A DNA stretch of 64,000 nt from Roseiconus nitratireducens (GTDB lineage: Bacteria > Planctomycetota > Planctomycetia > Pirellulales > Pirellulaceae). The stretch is from positions 124,001 to 188,000 of the forward strand of contig NZ_VWOX01000009.1 in the NCBI RefSeq assembly GCF_008629675.1, given 5' to 3'. Made by a program: the position numbers and the translations under genes. Every line of letters starts with the position of its first letter. Within the stretch, counting starts at the first letter, position 1. Below, one piece after another: positions 23,101-28,200 of this stretch. Under the pieces are notes generated by a model. It worked only from the letters and a program-made list of their open reading frames with translations, was not told where the DNA came from and made no database searches.

Positions 23101-24367
23101 CGAACCCTTGAAACGCTAAATCGTCGACCGTGCCCTGATCGTCACCGGTCAGGGTCCACAGGACCGATTGTGGTGTCGCATCAAACTGGGAGTTCTGGGG
23201 ATCCAAGTAGAGTTTTCGCCCCAGGATTTGGTCGGTCGCTTGCCCACCGACCACGGAGTTGATCTCGGCGACCGTCCCGATGCCGGTCACCGAAGGCGCA
23301 TCCAAATCCACCACGATCGCGGTGGTGTAAGCCGAAAAATCCAGTTGATCGACTGCGACTGTCAGGTTCTTCAGTGTTTCCGCGGCGGTGGTATCGATCT
23401 TTTGTTCCGCACCGGTGGCGTCGAGCGCGCCCCCGCGAACCTGTCCGCTGATGGTCGCCCCGTCGGCAAAGATAAACTGGTCATCGCGATTTCCGCCGAC
23501 CAGATTCTCGATCGAGACGAATTCGCTTCCTCCCAGATCGCCCTCGTCGGCGGAAGAAATGTTCCAAGTGTTGTCCTGGTCTCCACCGACGACGTAGTCG
23601 TTTCCGCCGCGACCATCAATCGTGCCTGACAGGCTGCCTCCGGCCTCGAATCGGAAGACGTCGTCGCCGTCGCTTGCGTCGGCCCCGTCCAGGTTCTCCA
23701 CATTGGAAAATTCCCCTGCTTGCAGCGTTCCCTCGTTGACCCCGGTGACCGACCAGAGGGTCTCCAGATCGCCGGATTGATAGGCGGCTTCGAGCGTGTC
23801 GGCTCCGCCACTTCCGTCAAACGAAAAGCCATCGGTCCAGCCATTCAGCAGCAACCGATTGGCCGACGAACCACCCGTCAACCGGACCATTTCAAACCCG
23901 TCCAGGGAGTACGTTTCGGATCCCACGTCCAGCACGCCGTCACGCAGCTCAAAATCGGCATCCTCCGAGACCGTCAGCGCGTCGAACCCGTCGCCGATGA
24001 AGGTGATCGTCAATCCGGAGGCCAGAATGCTGGCATCCAGCGTCAATTCATCGTCACCGTCGGTCCCGGTGATGTCGATCGAGGAGCTCTGGGCGACGGG
24101 CGTGACCACGCTGTCGCCCATCCCGTCGCGAAGGTAGAAACTGCCGGATTCCAGGCTGAGCGTCAAATCGGTCGCGTCCATTGGAAACGCCAGCTGCGCG
24201 GCCAGAACACGCCGTGCCTCCAACGCCTCATAGGCGATCCGCCGCCGCCAACGGTTCCAACGCTTCTTGCGTCGCCGCGGTGCAGGTTGCGGGTTCGGAT
24301 CGGGGCGGTGCGAGCGGAGATCGGAAGACGGACCCATGACACTTCGCTGGGTTGGGGAAGGCGTCAC
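2183..24367 (-). CDS. Giant secreted/surface protein: beta-strand repeats, RTX, LamG-like, dockerin
   Basis: A single frame of 7394 codons, roughly 0.75 MDa. A basic N-terminus (about 30-43) is followed by EALEARRVLAA (48-58), a match to the planctomycete LEPR-XLL motif found near the start of very large exported proteins. About 650-3480 are Ala/Ser/Thr/Val/Asp-rich beta-strand repeats with a recurring NTTKAYV-type motif. About 4860-5280 resemble Calx-beta domains (DTYTVKL, DTYTIRL). About 5510-6790 hold dozens of RTX nonapeptides (GGxGxDxI) alternating with FGDHG motifs. Two LamG/concanavalin-like domains lie at about 6930-7095 and 7100-7280, and a type I dockerin with two DVNxDGxVSxxDAL-like calcium loops at about 7285-7350. 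The start is GTG at 24367 with AAGG upstream; ATG 24337 is the alternative. A calcium-dependent adhesive or matrix role is inferred. No type I secretion genes are in the window. Confidence 0.85.
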   Translation of the reverse strand: MTPSPTQRSVMGPSSDLRSHRPDPNPQPAPRRRKKRWNRWRRRIAYEALEARRVLAAQLAFPMDATDLTLSLESGSFYLRDGMGDSVVTPVAQSSSIDITGTDGDDELTLDASILASGLTITFIGDGFDALTVSEDADFELRDGVLDVGSETYSLDGFEMVRLTGGSSANRLLLNGWTDGFSFDGSGGADTLEAAYQSGDLETLWSVTGVNEGTLQAGEFSNVENLDGADASDGDDVFRFEAGGSLSGTIDGRGGNDYVVGGDQDNTWNISSADEGDLGGSEFVSIENLVGGNRDDQFIFADGATISGQVRGGALDATGAEQKIDTTAAETLKNLTVAVDQLDFSAYTTAIVVDLDAPSVTGIGTVAEINSVVGGQATDQILGRKLYLDPQNSQFDATPQSVLWTLTGDDQGTVDDLAFQGFEELVGQADIRDLFVFESGSSLSGTIDGGSGGLDGFMVEGDGSAGSIDIAYNPTGNDVSGTVIVNAVTVRFAGMDRQSITLGDDQDRVIQGTIFDDEIYVRADPNTAGKIEIEFSELMIYDAIDGTSNNKLSVTNPSGSLTIEGLDGTDTIEVQSLDPLFSADLYLFGSQYSAANEALGLQPVVDDPFVDTVIFSGDVKTGNGYLEVYAEKIDVKDDVTIDTGTNDVFLRARLLGVAELENLSPLLYTNRAVSIDVGQRSVIKGNGIYLYSQSEDRTLSDTLGASQDLNNFVIGPLLGQLTDQLALPAKVLLKTSDAKVTVKQDAQIIAKGTVGIYANAVAESSGVISSSLVTIGYVQADAIADIQINKNVLISAVDSVVITANGSATADLSASTSQDTSAYPTPGGKQVAGSLAISNATVDSNVDVKKGARILAGKTANVWADGQLDSSAGADSGTFADATAALAFSLQFSNAEITTNVDGTIEARAEPGYTVKIEIDPTVTKSDQIGYVNYTDDTIYVGPHALVSGDSITYTNRRGNSIGFLVDGRSYVVVPDLNDPERIRLAENETLAAIGKYVDLIKDYAGVATANNEHVFEASDVDPSNDSIELNRNGAAVFNAVELGQAVVLEAVDSNGDPIDSFDDNGDPIIVGGLQLGGTYYVVADTAENNLQGDTRFADAQVIGLAESENEARAGVRISLGSVDLSSLGSGVNLRISSKHVLDSGFVTGVGVQSTLDASDSSVAGSGLSSENSKTSFLESVEGVATANAFDTIFSSFTKSYSDKAPKGANSKLSVSGALAFSYTDHVVTTDIGANATLQSNEDLEVVATINESYVITAHTDSEPQQTQTQKGTNSGTNAESSAPVAIGASIDVGIYNNSATATVADGAKLDALRATRVISDVSYPFLTRFDEFIPLSPGEFVDSVREEGYEFFTKYLDGTLGLKDSLFNSWATSSSSGTKAGIAGAINVLVFTNASNAIVESNAEINQNASWHDDSSNPHPNQADQQDDGLGEQTVSVEATNYMQTVNMTGIFSLPNFSKDPTRSYDKFTDRISLNPLGTDGKVGIGGAVYVNVLTNTTNAIVKNGAKIDSGGDGGFNIKAEEAMFVVNLTQSGAKADTFALGGSVAYTKQTSDTLAKLGESAIVTGRNVRVYAGDLVTQANWVGALALADAVGAGISVAVNEVDRETYAVIGDETITDSQISSPRTTSGIDVSEAVVVNAISDGNLWAFSIAGAAAFTTSGKSIPDDTPQQGQVNSDVSSSVTPAIAGAASGAVNIVKSVTQASIVDAGLLKAGDVTVSASETQFQFSLTGSAALAFSGSKAAGALTGEFSLNDIRAITDAFVVDTKIEADDVVVEAIRSGDLHAIAAGLALAAGKSAGTFSGSLSINLMTNSKDENGDPTNETRAYLDGVDLIVDSVLVDASDTMTITADGGGFTIALSSGVSVALGLGVAVNDIGSASRAYVKDSTINAAGDIGVTATMAPTIDSLSMAGSLAVSAGGIGTNFSLTGAGAGSGNYIDTTAEAYIKGSENGLEPAIVTTNGGKVYVVADDQSKIHSDAGAIGVSLAFSTTGNLINLTFAVSVGIHEISNTVKAYIDGSTLDVADDLEVLATNESTIEVLTIGGALGSGAFTGAGAGNSITNTTKAYIKGGGSDPGIDVGGDVYVEASDISTVAVDAGAVGLGLVFASTPGIALAGSFGASAAVNEVENVVEASVEDATIDASGKIDITATTESIIEALTIAGAGAVAISTGSSFLGLAIAGAGTGSGNSIKNKTKAYVKNGSDLESGTGDRVFVEASDTSTIKADAVAGALSFTLGTGASVAIGVTIAENTIENTTKAFVDDAVIDSGGEAVLSAISDATISALTVAVAASVTISTGDDAIAISAAGEGAQSTNTIANTTQAYVTGGGKVFSDAGSMVSVTASDTSTLTADAAGGTVALSVSPSGFSAALAISAGLSYNDIGNTVSAYVDGASEIDSDGSVTISATSNQTIDAYALAVAAAVALVNPKQGFSVALAGAGGIAKNEITSTTSAYASGGSTVTGVGDVSISATDTSVIIADVSGIAGSLSVVGASVGITETTNDIDNQIKAYVDGSDVTSTLGGVAIDATTTATATATLLTVSVSVQIGAALGLADGEAGISGQTQAYVGSGSTITARSGNVSVGASTTAAATTHSEGGAGAIGVGVSSMSANATIDMDTDAHIAEDTVIEAGSVDVTAEGTHTVDSLILTVGIGLAVAGNTGFATASIDSDVNAFVGPAGTLGSGVTQATIESGGYVNVDAKSTDDVTVLAEGGAGGGAAAKGHLYADGDIAGATHAFIGDGTHVSGLDGGQMPGDLTVKAEMLAALIDVDVLVGGGSLTVAVTGGDTGEITIDRSVYAYLADDVDVQMNATGSSGGNATISAIGRGEADAKVETYAGSILVEAHSPKSVVKLTPEIQASLGDNSVLNASGDVEVTATLSDQPPAGTTTPSDLIQGVDAASDTLDFEFDLSTGEVVTYVVPSGQSAIAGLEDGREYEVIDAGDDKISFGAQFDAVGGVDSARDTITFSAARKLRTGDAVRLDDGGSTSVIEPWQLNLPSSDPAYVDPSQVFYVRAMDQQTDSSGNPLGVTTIKLARTKTEAEADLPSFDAADVSGSTITVPGVVFAEDQAVTYRAAAVSEFSASNVDVSVLSGVLLTANGEVVPNTDADNLYLPNHGFSDGDAVVYRRQGSGPEIGELQDGETYYVIKLGENEIQLAATYENAIGDDSVSNPQPPVPIEIEVSSDAGAETVIHSLELSIDGLEDGVTYYVVNSNASTGEFQLAESPGANPLTLNTAHRDGQHSIGVEGIDLVASTDTHALLHQLVFDLGSSTVDKNDGHSLAGPGGISLDLISPPTGDGKSSSTVKGGGGGAIDVGDVRATLEDDSSVQSFLGANSVITAGGDVQLSATSQHNASTNVDNQAGGVIKVGIVRTRIDQTTDTDAYLDDSASITAEGDVSLTALTDIENDLVAYAGGGGAIGAAVSDTASRVQFDTTATVGEDASIVAGGAVKIHSDSTVDAFTDSSAFVIALGAGADADGLDDNGKNDTEFGGGIQIGVDNVAVTTDVVIGKRALVEGGTVDLDAKVSKLKAKAVADAQAYGGVTTAYADAEINIDSNSNATIASDAVIRGLQGVDIQSRHSEVDVDRKPTATAVGLIPPQEAKEKGDSDLKSIVDADAGATIYAGPRVSAFAGDTDLKDDGGFSHLALYVQANEGQVDGGGGGNRTFDIRWDADVVINSGPSPELVIDANGTIQRAVNVSVDDGAAGASRTSGTIASDDIVVNDIVNDDAGEVLFEAKDGVINGDQGEFSMLDGYEFVSIINGSDKDLILNRIDVVNTAATNSSSPPRPRIVLVSDDVNIDFDLQRDIDPSLVDVQNLGAGDLGLNGAINNPIGETFLYNSGGDIVNGADVTSFAQLISLYTGKTAGTGSVLSNELDIDSAAGSVGAGATGRIVVQLVESNARSELLKVVADQSIWLDLTGIQRVSDTDTAPTVLDLDIKFIEAGDTADVLLRSGVLETSSADIDGVYVDSPNDSSDAPDKTFYTRYSNDGTRGRRDAGAYGGTAADIEIDYDFEIIRSGGVVDTGDIIIAAANPSSPTTSRNNVVNVEAVTNVKGSGHLDIDTNGLVDATEGSGNMRVGNIISRYDDVILSSPKSIVDAASGDGAPPAGDATADVSGKNITLDATDSIGSTSNFLEINSSYSAFGVLVATSADGTFVQETAGDLNIDTVDVSAGDASIVSVAGAILDGRGGGSGDTAWNIRATSVDLDANGGGIGESTNDLEIDTRQQQQGHLYADASDDIYLEEVDGALDVLQVESFAGLVRLTVRESSDLDEDLNLLTGGVAWIEEDASVTLSRGRIAAAESVELRIGDGFVLPTAAEVLAGLVDSTAGIIVRGDHNDSDSGYGTSMVLQGEITPGDQAKTELFGNVDVDSYSFLQTLLGGVTRAFGSASAAVPSDSTVDDGEDQFLVSMLRTMDVASLHTLTLDGQADTDTYQVLTTGSRNQIRNYIINVLDSGAKDDGSDTLDVLGYDSSVNGLDEFAAEPSDDIFLLRRTSYIPGKFGNEVSESPAFVALLHGTIDQARLAGADGDEPSERPQEVQRINYDASINGRMSVYGQGGNDWFAVDDNSVISTLDGGLGNDNFQIGQIYGSLRQPSDVSQADAFPTVATTRGYISPGISAPLVAQGGQGDDSFSVYSNQAELRLEGDAGNDLFVVRAFAIALTDPVTGEILTNPDGSAQVDTTNFSTGEQTNILPGAGNDSVEYNVNAPVSIDGGSGFDKVLVLGTEFPDNFVIRDDGIYGAGITIRYENVEVVEVDGLEGDDDFFVVSTPSGVATRIIGGLGSDHVSVGGDVADRIVSRQLEGSSGTINHTTTSGDDRYDGELTPGIDLNVASEDQGVVIIQEQNGTVVREGAVDNTDTYTVKLAEPITDQNTVVFVTVSAARSVKDEEDQGGDTITLAVDRDGDGTIDPPADLFTGTGQADAYTRKIVVDGVTTYVRNRSVVLRFDSTNWDLEQTVFVQSIADGFAEGDRVTTISHSVLVSDNATDDLRDVYDGVAVRNVEVTVIDQDAPGLIITPTDGETQVVEGSLNLQQGYSKGIADSYDIQLTKAPSGSVTVQFAFDDDQVLLSSKVGSRFSTSGGIASLTFDASNWSTPVTIDVTAFDDGTPSDTGVAEDRKVSVITHSIDATVVGRDPEFDDLLSQLDVEVLDDDLPDFLVQESDGSTLVSKDGTSVVDTYTIRLTAEPTADVMIDIETDGQTITSPTQLTFTDANWWIPQTVTVYGEPSFVPVEGTEYDREFSAQKHLLSNLRGPLHIEGGSVGPRALVSAIVLPKEGNQGLLEIGDQPLETEQIDVVNIYDDSSGEDKQGELSSSRLTGLNLPPDLVFPDGTAFGEPSVFPGGINFGQVSVDADGNIQADGARSSVEVLNVMLGEGNDQLSITGTLLAADEGSSGPAKHGTLTMVHGGGNSLVGGVVGGDTITITGGGGPGSPLVVFGDTSQDGVWYSGDASITDRSDNAYFGLKLHDQVGDADDAFRYGRAVDFDYNGNDVIDASGLDISDMVSLNGQVTVGVTIYGGGGNDTIDGSEAGDHLAGGSGDDVIRGGSGPDHIYGDSGFNVDPITRSLLVITSDPSADPVAFPPRDTVLAGNDTIHGGEGSDVVFGDHGVVQQDLSPGTFYSDHLTGIRRAVINVVDPSVGSSVLTTDAQATEKLLSLLRIQELRTVEPGDGGDDHIRGGLGIDRIFGGNGTDTINGGGDADVIFGDQGQISYVGPDYFGTDDSDLGTMDLIKSIDTESAFGADDIIFDDSSDDIILGGQGDDRIDAGSGQNIVFGDHGELLGVDSGANQPVGDPDPSKVDDAYAMQTLGLLQSIAFEVDTSGGNDVITTGVGRDIIFGGQGDDTINSYASDGGQIQDDGNNIVFGDFGLVDYLAEELADATQTPRTDDIDRIASIAAATALGGHDSITTGAGNDIVLGGAGDDVLSVGEGQNLTFGDNVALAAFHRDHVAGDPPLVFSVHEFTVGRIESVGFGDADSGNDVLTGNASNDVFFGGGGDDIIYAGGGDDLVFGDHGLIEATNDHPYDPATSLPPICWDLFPGDGFVRFTALNVDQSTGSGDDLVYGQEGRDVLMGQQGNDVLDGGLGDDILIGGSNVSGALDGDDRLDGGMGNDVVAGDNAEICYRPDLLDPRMRVLQGTQIYGTTAGNDGLSLVNELVDGVPQFIDPRGGTQYHIRLIDHSDTVEASRPEWFGNDYIAGGGGDDELFGQLGHDVIQGDGKIGTDPRTDLSVIAFDGAPTTFGAFRDGTVDDESSLIISPSLELASDGDDYIEGNGGQDVLFGNLGQDDLIGGSSNLFGLENANDRPDGDDLIFGGAGIDVARNDAGDAVVGTDGAISVLPSGHALDADVILGDNGVITRLVGVNGTQVDAAATTAASGLPASGGFLNFFHDSGPVDSNPDTYDRVVARSVQFLDYTPGGVLHDSRAANDRGGDDEIHGESGDDTVYGQRGNDVLFGDGQNDDLIGGYGHDWISGGTGDDGVLGDDGRIMTSRNSTTGEPLNGVAGLLDRDPDPKNANGNVLDEYIKTPGAIQEATINVSGELKKSANLVPFSVDPAFNGQFDEFVYSGSKQNDPLEFTDEGHYSDDILYGGLGNDVLHGGSGDDAMSGAEAPTESYTQLYDATGVLVGITRSDFGHPINLGDTLRFNPEDADGWHYDSTRRAGEFALYDEYDPRRKILLDVDGTASAEDTAANWFLNFDPSEGVHRPAGTIEKATGQSSPSYSEAWDDGQDALFGDLGNDWLVGGTGRDNLYGGFGNDLLNADDDHNTDTPDVPGSFDNESPDTQPSYEDRAFGGAGRDVLIGNTGGDRLIDWVGEFNSYLVPYAPFGMASVSRTMQPQLAEFLYALSFGDGADSTRATDVGNPERNGEPEGELGLIRQQDPAWQDQTGAPTDPQAGNIPGGKRDVLRSAGFNDGQMHGMAADSGTWEVVDGRLQVSAQSNQSDAVSVLALSDALPTYFEVLASVTAEKPTAGWKANGYIIFDYQSADQFKFAGIDVSNNKLVMGHRDSQGWHVDRQASVQGGIKHGKTYNLLLAVNGLTASLLLDNQTLFTHAFEPSVQDGYSFGLNWGLIGVGSDQSQGTFDNLAVQVLPPSIVWDQADGFDDGSARLLVGPSTGNWLLIGGALTGTADNDATAIRTVDFGLQQGIQSDAYVEVSASVATEAVGGLLFDQYAEDDFKYASLDPSTQQLFLGHVTPRRGIVADQVVPVSLAPGQPSDIKLVIKGTTVSVLVNDQLVTSHVYNSALTDGSLGVFSQSGQTTFDDFRIRTDDSRLLQWDASISTDPLDVNADGEVSPIDALLVINQLATIDPSLEGESTRFASGRFDVNRDQFISASDALMIINRLGVQATDDSAVPDASPQTPLSMALQAAELDKQDDDLITLLADDQVRWG

Positions 24368-24538
24368 CGACCTTCAGCCGTTTTTGGCGAGGGGCGGTCA
24401 TTGGAACTAAACTGACGCAGCCGCGGCAAACGATCCGTTAGGGAGGGAGCGCGGCGGCTTCCTGGATTCACGGGAGCGGCGGTGCATCGTTCACCTAAAA
24501 TGTTCCGTTAAACTTCCAATCTGTTTTCTTGCGGCCCG

Positions 24539-25207
24539 ATGGCCCTGGGCAAAGCCTTCATGTCAGCAGTGTTTTCCCCTTCCGACGACGATTTGCTTGC
24601 TGCGGCCCTTCGGGGCGACCGCACCGCCCTGGCGACGCTGATGAATCGATCCCGGGAACGGCTGGAACGGATTGTCGAGTTGCGGATGGACCAGGCGTTG
24701 CAGGGGCGGGTCGACCCGGCGGACATTGTTCAGGAAACGTTCGTCGCGGCCTTGGATCGGTTTGCCGCCTACCGCGATAAGGATTCTCCCTACCCGTTCT
24801 TCCTGTGGTTAAGATTGGAGACGTTGCAAAAGCTGGTCGACGTGCACCGGTTCCACCTGGGCACCAAGATGCGTTCGGCCTACGGCGAAGTCTCTCTTCA
24901 CGGCGGGGCTCCCCCGGTCGATTCCGCGTCGATGGCGGGACAACTGATCGGTCGGGCATCCACGGCCAGCGGCGTGGTGATGCGGGCTGAATTGAGCCTG
25001 ATGGTCGAGAAAGCGCTCAATGACATGAGCGTGGAAGACCGTGAGATGTTGGCGCTGCGTCATTTCGAGGAACTGACCAATTCCGAGACGGCGGCGGTTT
25101 TGGGCATTTCACCGACCGCAGCATGCAACCGTCATGTCCGCGCGCTGAAAAGATTACGATCCGTTTTTCAGTCGCTGCCGGATGGCCTGGACGGATTGTG
25201 GCCATGA
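24539..25207 (+). CDS. ECF sigma factor, planctomycete type
   Basis: RNA polymerase sigma factor of 222 residues, close to the planctomycete-specific sigma-70 family seen beside Ser/Thr kinases. Region 2 is visible at about 20-100 (VDPADIVQETFVAALDRF, then a PFFLWLRLETLQKLVD segment). Region 4 with its helix-turn-helix is at about 165-215 (LRHFEELTNSETAAVLGISPTAACNRHVRALKRLR). The stop overlaps the start of the kinase gene by ATGA, so the two are probably translated together and the kinase may control the sigma factor. It is divergent from the giant surface-protein gene across 171 bases. ATG 24560 is an alternative start; neither has a strong ribosome site. Confidence 0.85.
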   Translation: MALGKAFMSAVFSPSDDDLLAAALRGDRTALATLMNRSRERLERIVELRMDQALQGRVDPADIVQETFVAALDRFAAYRDKDSPYPFFLWLRLETLQKLVDVHRFHLGTKMRSAYGEVSLHGGAPPVDSASMAGQLIGRASTASGVVMRAELSLMVEKALNDMSVEDREMLALRHFEELTNSETAAVLGISPTAACNRHVRALKRLRSVFQSLPDGLDGLWP

Positions 25208-28200
25208 AAGACGGAAACCAGGAAACCGAAGTCGCCGATCCGTTGGGAAGAATCGTCGACACGTTCACCGATGAATGTCGACAAGGGAAACATCCCTCCA
25301 TCGAAGACTACGCTGAACGGTATCCCGAGCACGCCTCCGAGATCCGCGACTTGTTTCCCGCGTTGGCGGTGATGCAGAAGGTCAAGCCCGGTCGCTCGAC
25401 CAGTTCGGAGATGCGATCAGATTCGATCGGTCACACGGACGTCGAAGGGGAATACAGTTCAGACCGTGACCTGGATGATTACCGGATCATTCGCGAAGTC
25501 GGCCGGGGCGGAATGGGAATCGTCTATGAAGCCCAGCAGCGGTCGCTGCATCGCCGTGTTGCACTCAAGATCCTTTCGCATGCGCCCGGCCATCGCTCCA
25601 AACAATTGCGCCGATTTGAACGCGAAGCCCGATCCGCGGCGCGGCTGCACCACACCCACATCGTTCCGGTGTTTGGCATCGGCAGGCACGAGGATCGCGT
25701 TTTCTACGTCATGCAGTTCATCCGTGGTGCCGGGCTGGACCGGATCTTGGACGAACTGCGGCGTCTGGAAGGGATTGCACCGGATGCGAGCAACCCGTCC
25801 GGCCATGAATGCCGCGCGGACGCCTCAACCTCACTGGCGATTCGCACCCTGCTGGAAGACTCACAAGCGGGAAAGCACCCACCGCCCGAAGGCGATGAAG
25901 CGTCATCGCGGGCGAACGACCGACAATCTGGTCCGGAGCTCAGCGCCGACGGCGATGCCCCATCCGAGGCTTGTAGCGACACCCATGCGGACCCTGAAAC
26001 GAGTGCGGGCCCTGAACTCGAACGGGGACTGAATCCGATCGGGCACCACGCGGATGCCTACTGGCGGCATGTCGCACGCATCGGCGCCGACGCAGCCGAC
26101 GCCCTGCATCACGCGCACGTTAACGGCATCATTCACCGAGACGTCAAACCCAGCAACTTGATTTTGGACACCCAGGGCAACGTCTGGGTCACGGATTTCG
26201 GTTTGGCAAAATCAACGGACCAGCCAGATTTGACTCGGTCCGGTGACATCATTGGCACGCTGCGATACCTGCCGGTTGAAGCGTTCGAGGGGAAATCGGA
26301 CGCACGATCGGATTTGTACTCGTTGGGTTTGACGCTCTACGAGATGCTGACGTTGCAACCGGCGTTCTGTGAATCCGACTCTCGTGTGCTGCTGCAGGCG
26401 ATCAACAAGCACACCCCGCCTCGCGTCGACTCGCTCCGCCAAGACATCCCTCGCGATCTGGCGACGATCGTCCAGCGTGCCATCTGCAGGGATCCCGTCG
26501 ACCGCTACCCGACGGCGGCGGCCCTGGCGGAAGACCTGCGACGATTCCTGCGAGATCAGCCGATCCTGGCCCAGCGTGAATCCCTCATCCAACAAACACG
26601 ACGATGGGCACGACACAATCGCGGACTCGCACACGCGATGTTGGGGATCGCAACACTGTTGGTCCTGTTGGTCTGCGGCGCCACCGGGGCCGCGTTGTAT
26701 TTTCAGGATCAAGAACAAGAGCAACGCAAGCTCCGCGCATCCGCGATCGCTTTGGCATCTAAGAATCAGCGTCTGGCGGAACGAAACCGGCTGGAGATGC
26801 TCAAGGCCCTCCGCGCTATCCAGACGCGGGACGCCGCGTGGGCTGAAGCGGAACAGCAACGCGATGCCAGTCGGCGGAACCTGTACCACGCGCAGATGAC
26901 GTTGGCGCAACAGACATTGCCGGGACACCGCGGGATGCTTCGCAGCCGATTGCTGCTGGACGGCTGGCGACCAAACGCAGACGACGTCGATCTCCGCGGT
27001 TGGGAATGGTACTACCTTCAATCGCTTTGTCGTCGCGAAACGGCGCGTTTGGAGGGCCATACGATGCCGGTCATCTGCGTTGCCTACGACACCGACGGAT
27101 CCCGATTGGCGTCGGGCTCTCGGGACGGCACCGCACGCCTGTGGGATAGCAAGTCTCGGGAATGCCTGCAGACGATCGAACCGCAAATGGGCGAAGTTTT
27201 TAGCGTGGCATGGAACCCGCCGAGTGAATTGGTAGCGATTGCGGCGGACGAAGGCGTCCTGGTCTGGGACGTCGCGAACCAATCGCCGGTCCACACGTTG
27301 AGAACGAGTAACTCGGTGTTTTGTTGTACGTTCTCGCCGGACGGGGGACTCCTGGCGATCGGCATTCGGGGCGGGCCGCTGGAACTGTGGGAGACGTCGA
27401 CCTGGCAGCGGCAGCGTTCGATCGACGGCCACGTCGCCGATATCTACACCGAAGTGATCAGCTTCGACCCCACCGGAAAGCGACTGGCGGCGCCATCCGG
27501 AAAACGCGTCACCATCTGGAACGTCGAAAGCCGCGAGGTTGAAATGAACCTGGAAGACGTGGATTACGTTCAAGCGGCCGTGTTCAGTCCCGACGGAACC
27601 CAGATCGCTGCGGCCAGCCGCGACTCGATCGTCAAGATCTGGGACGTCTCATCCGGACAGCTGGCATCTCAGTTGTTCGGGCACACCCACGGTGTCGCGT
27701 CGGTCGCCTGGCACCCAACCGATGCCAAGCTGGCGTCTGCCGGCTGGGACGGAACCTGCCGGATCTGGGACCTGGAATCCCGTTTGCAATTGGGACAACC
27801 GCGGGGACACGATCGCCATGTGTTTTCCACCTGTTGGCATCCGTCCGGGTCCACATTGGCCAGCGGTGGCGACGATGACCTGGTCAAGCTTTGGCCGAAC
27901 TCGCCGATCGAAGAGTTCCAAACGCTGGCGACCGAAGAGGACACCATCACGGCCATGCGAATCAGCAACGACGGGACGCTGATCGCCACAGCCTTGTCAA
28001 CGGGACAAATCGTGCTTCGAGACGCCGCCACCGGCACCCCTCAGCAAATGTTTTCAGGCGATCCAGTGATTCTTGATTTGGCGCTCCGGCCAGACAACCA
28101 ACGGCTCGCCACGATCAGCTCGAATGGCGGAATCACCATTTGGGACTTGACCGACGGCCGGTGCGACATCGATTTTCCGAAACAGACCGGCCGTGCTCAC

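Noticed and set aside
1883..24415. Many long plus-strand open frames antisense to the giant gene (up to 447 codons, e.g. 6293-7636)
   Set aside because: They mirror the giant gene's Asp/Gly/Ser-rich codon use (GAC/GTC, GAT/ATC) and show Arg/His/Val-rich, low-information translations without domains.
26212..27573. 453-codon minus-strand frame opposite the kinase
   Set aside because: Antisense shadow of a confidently assigned kinase-WD40 gene; no motif and no ribosome site.
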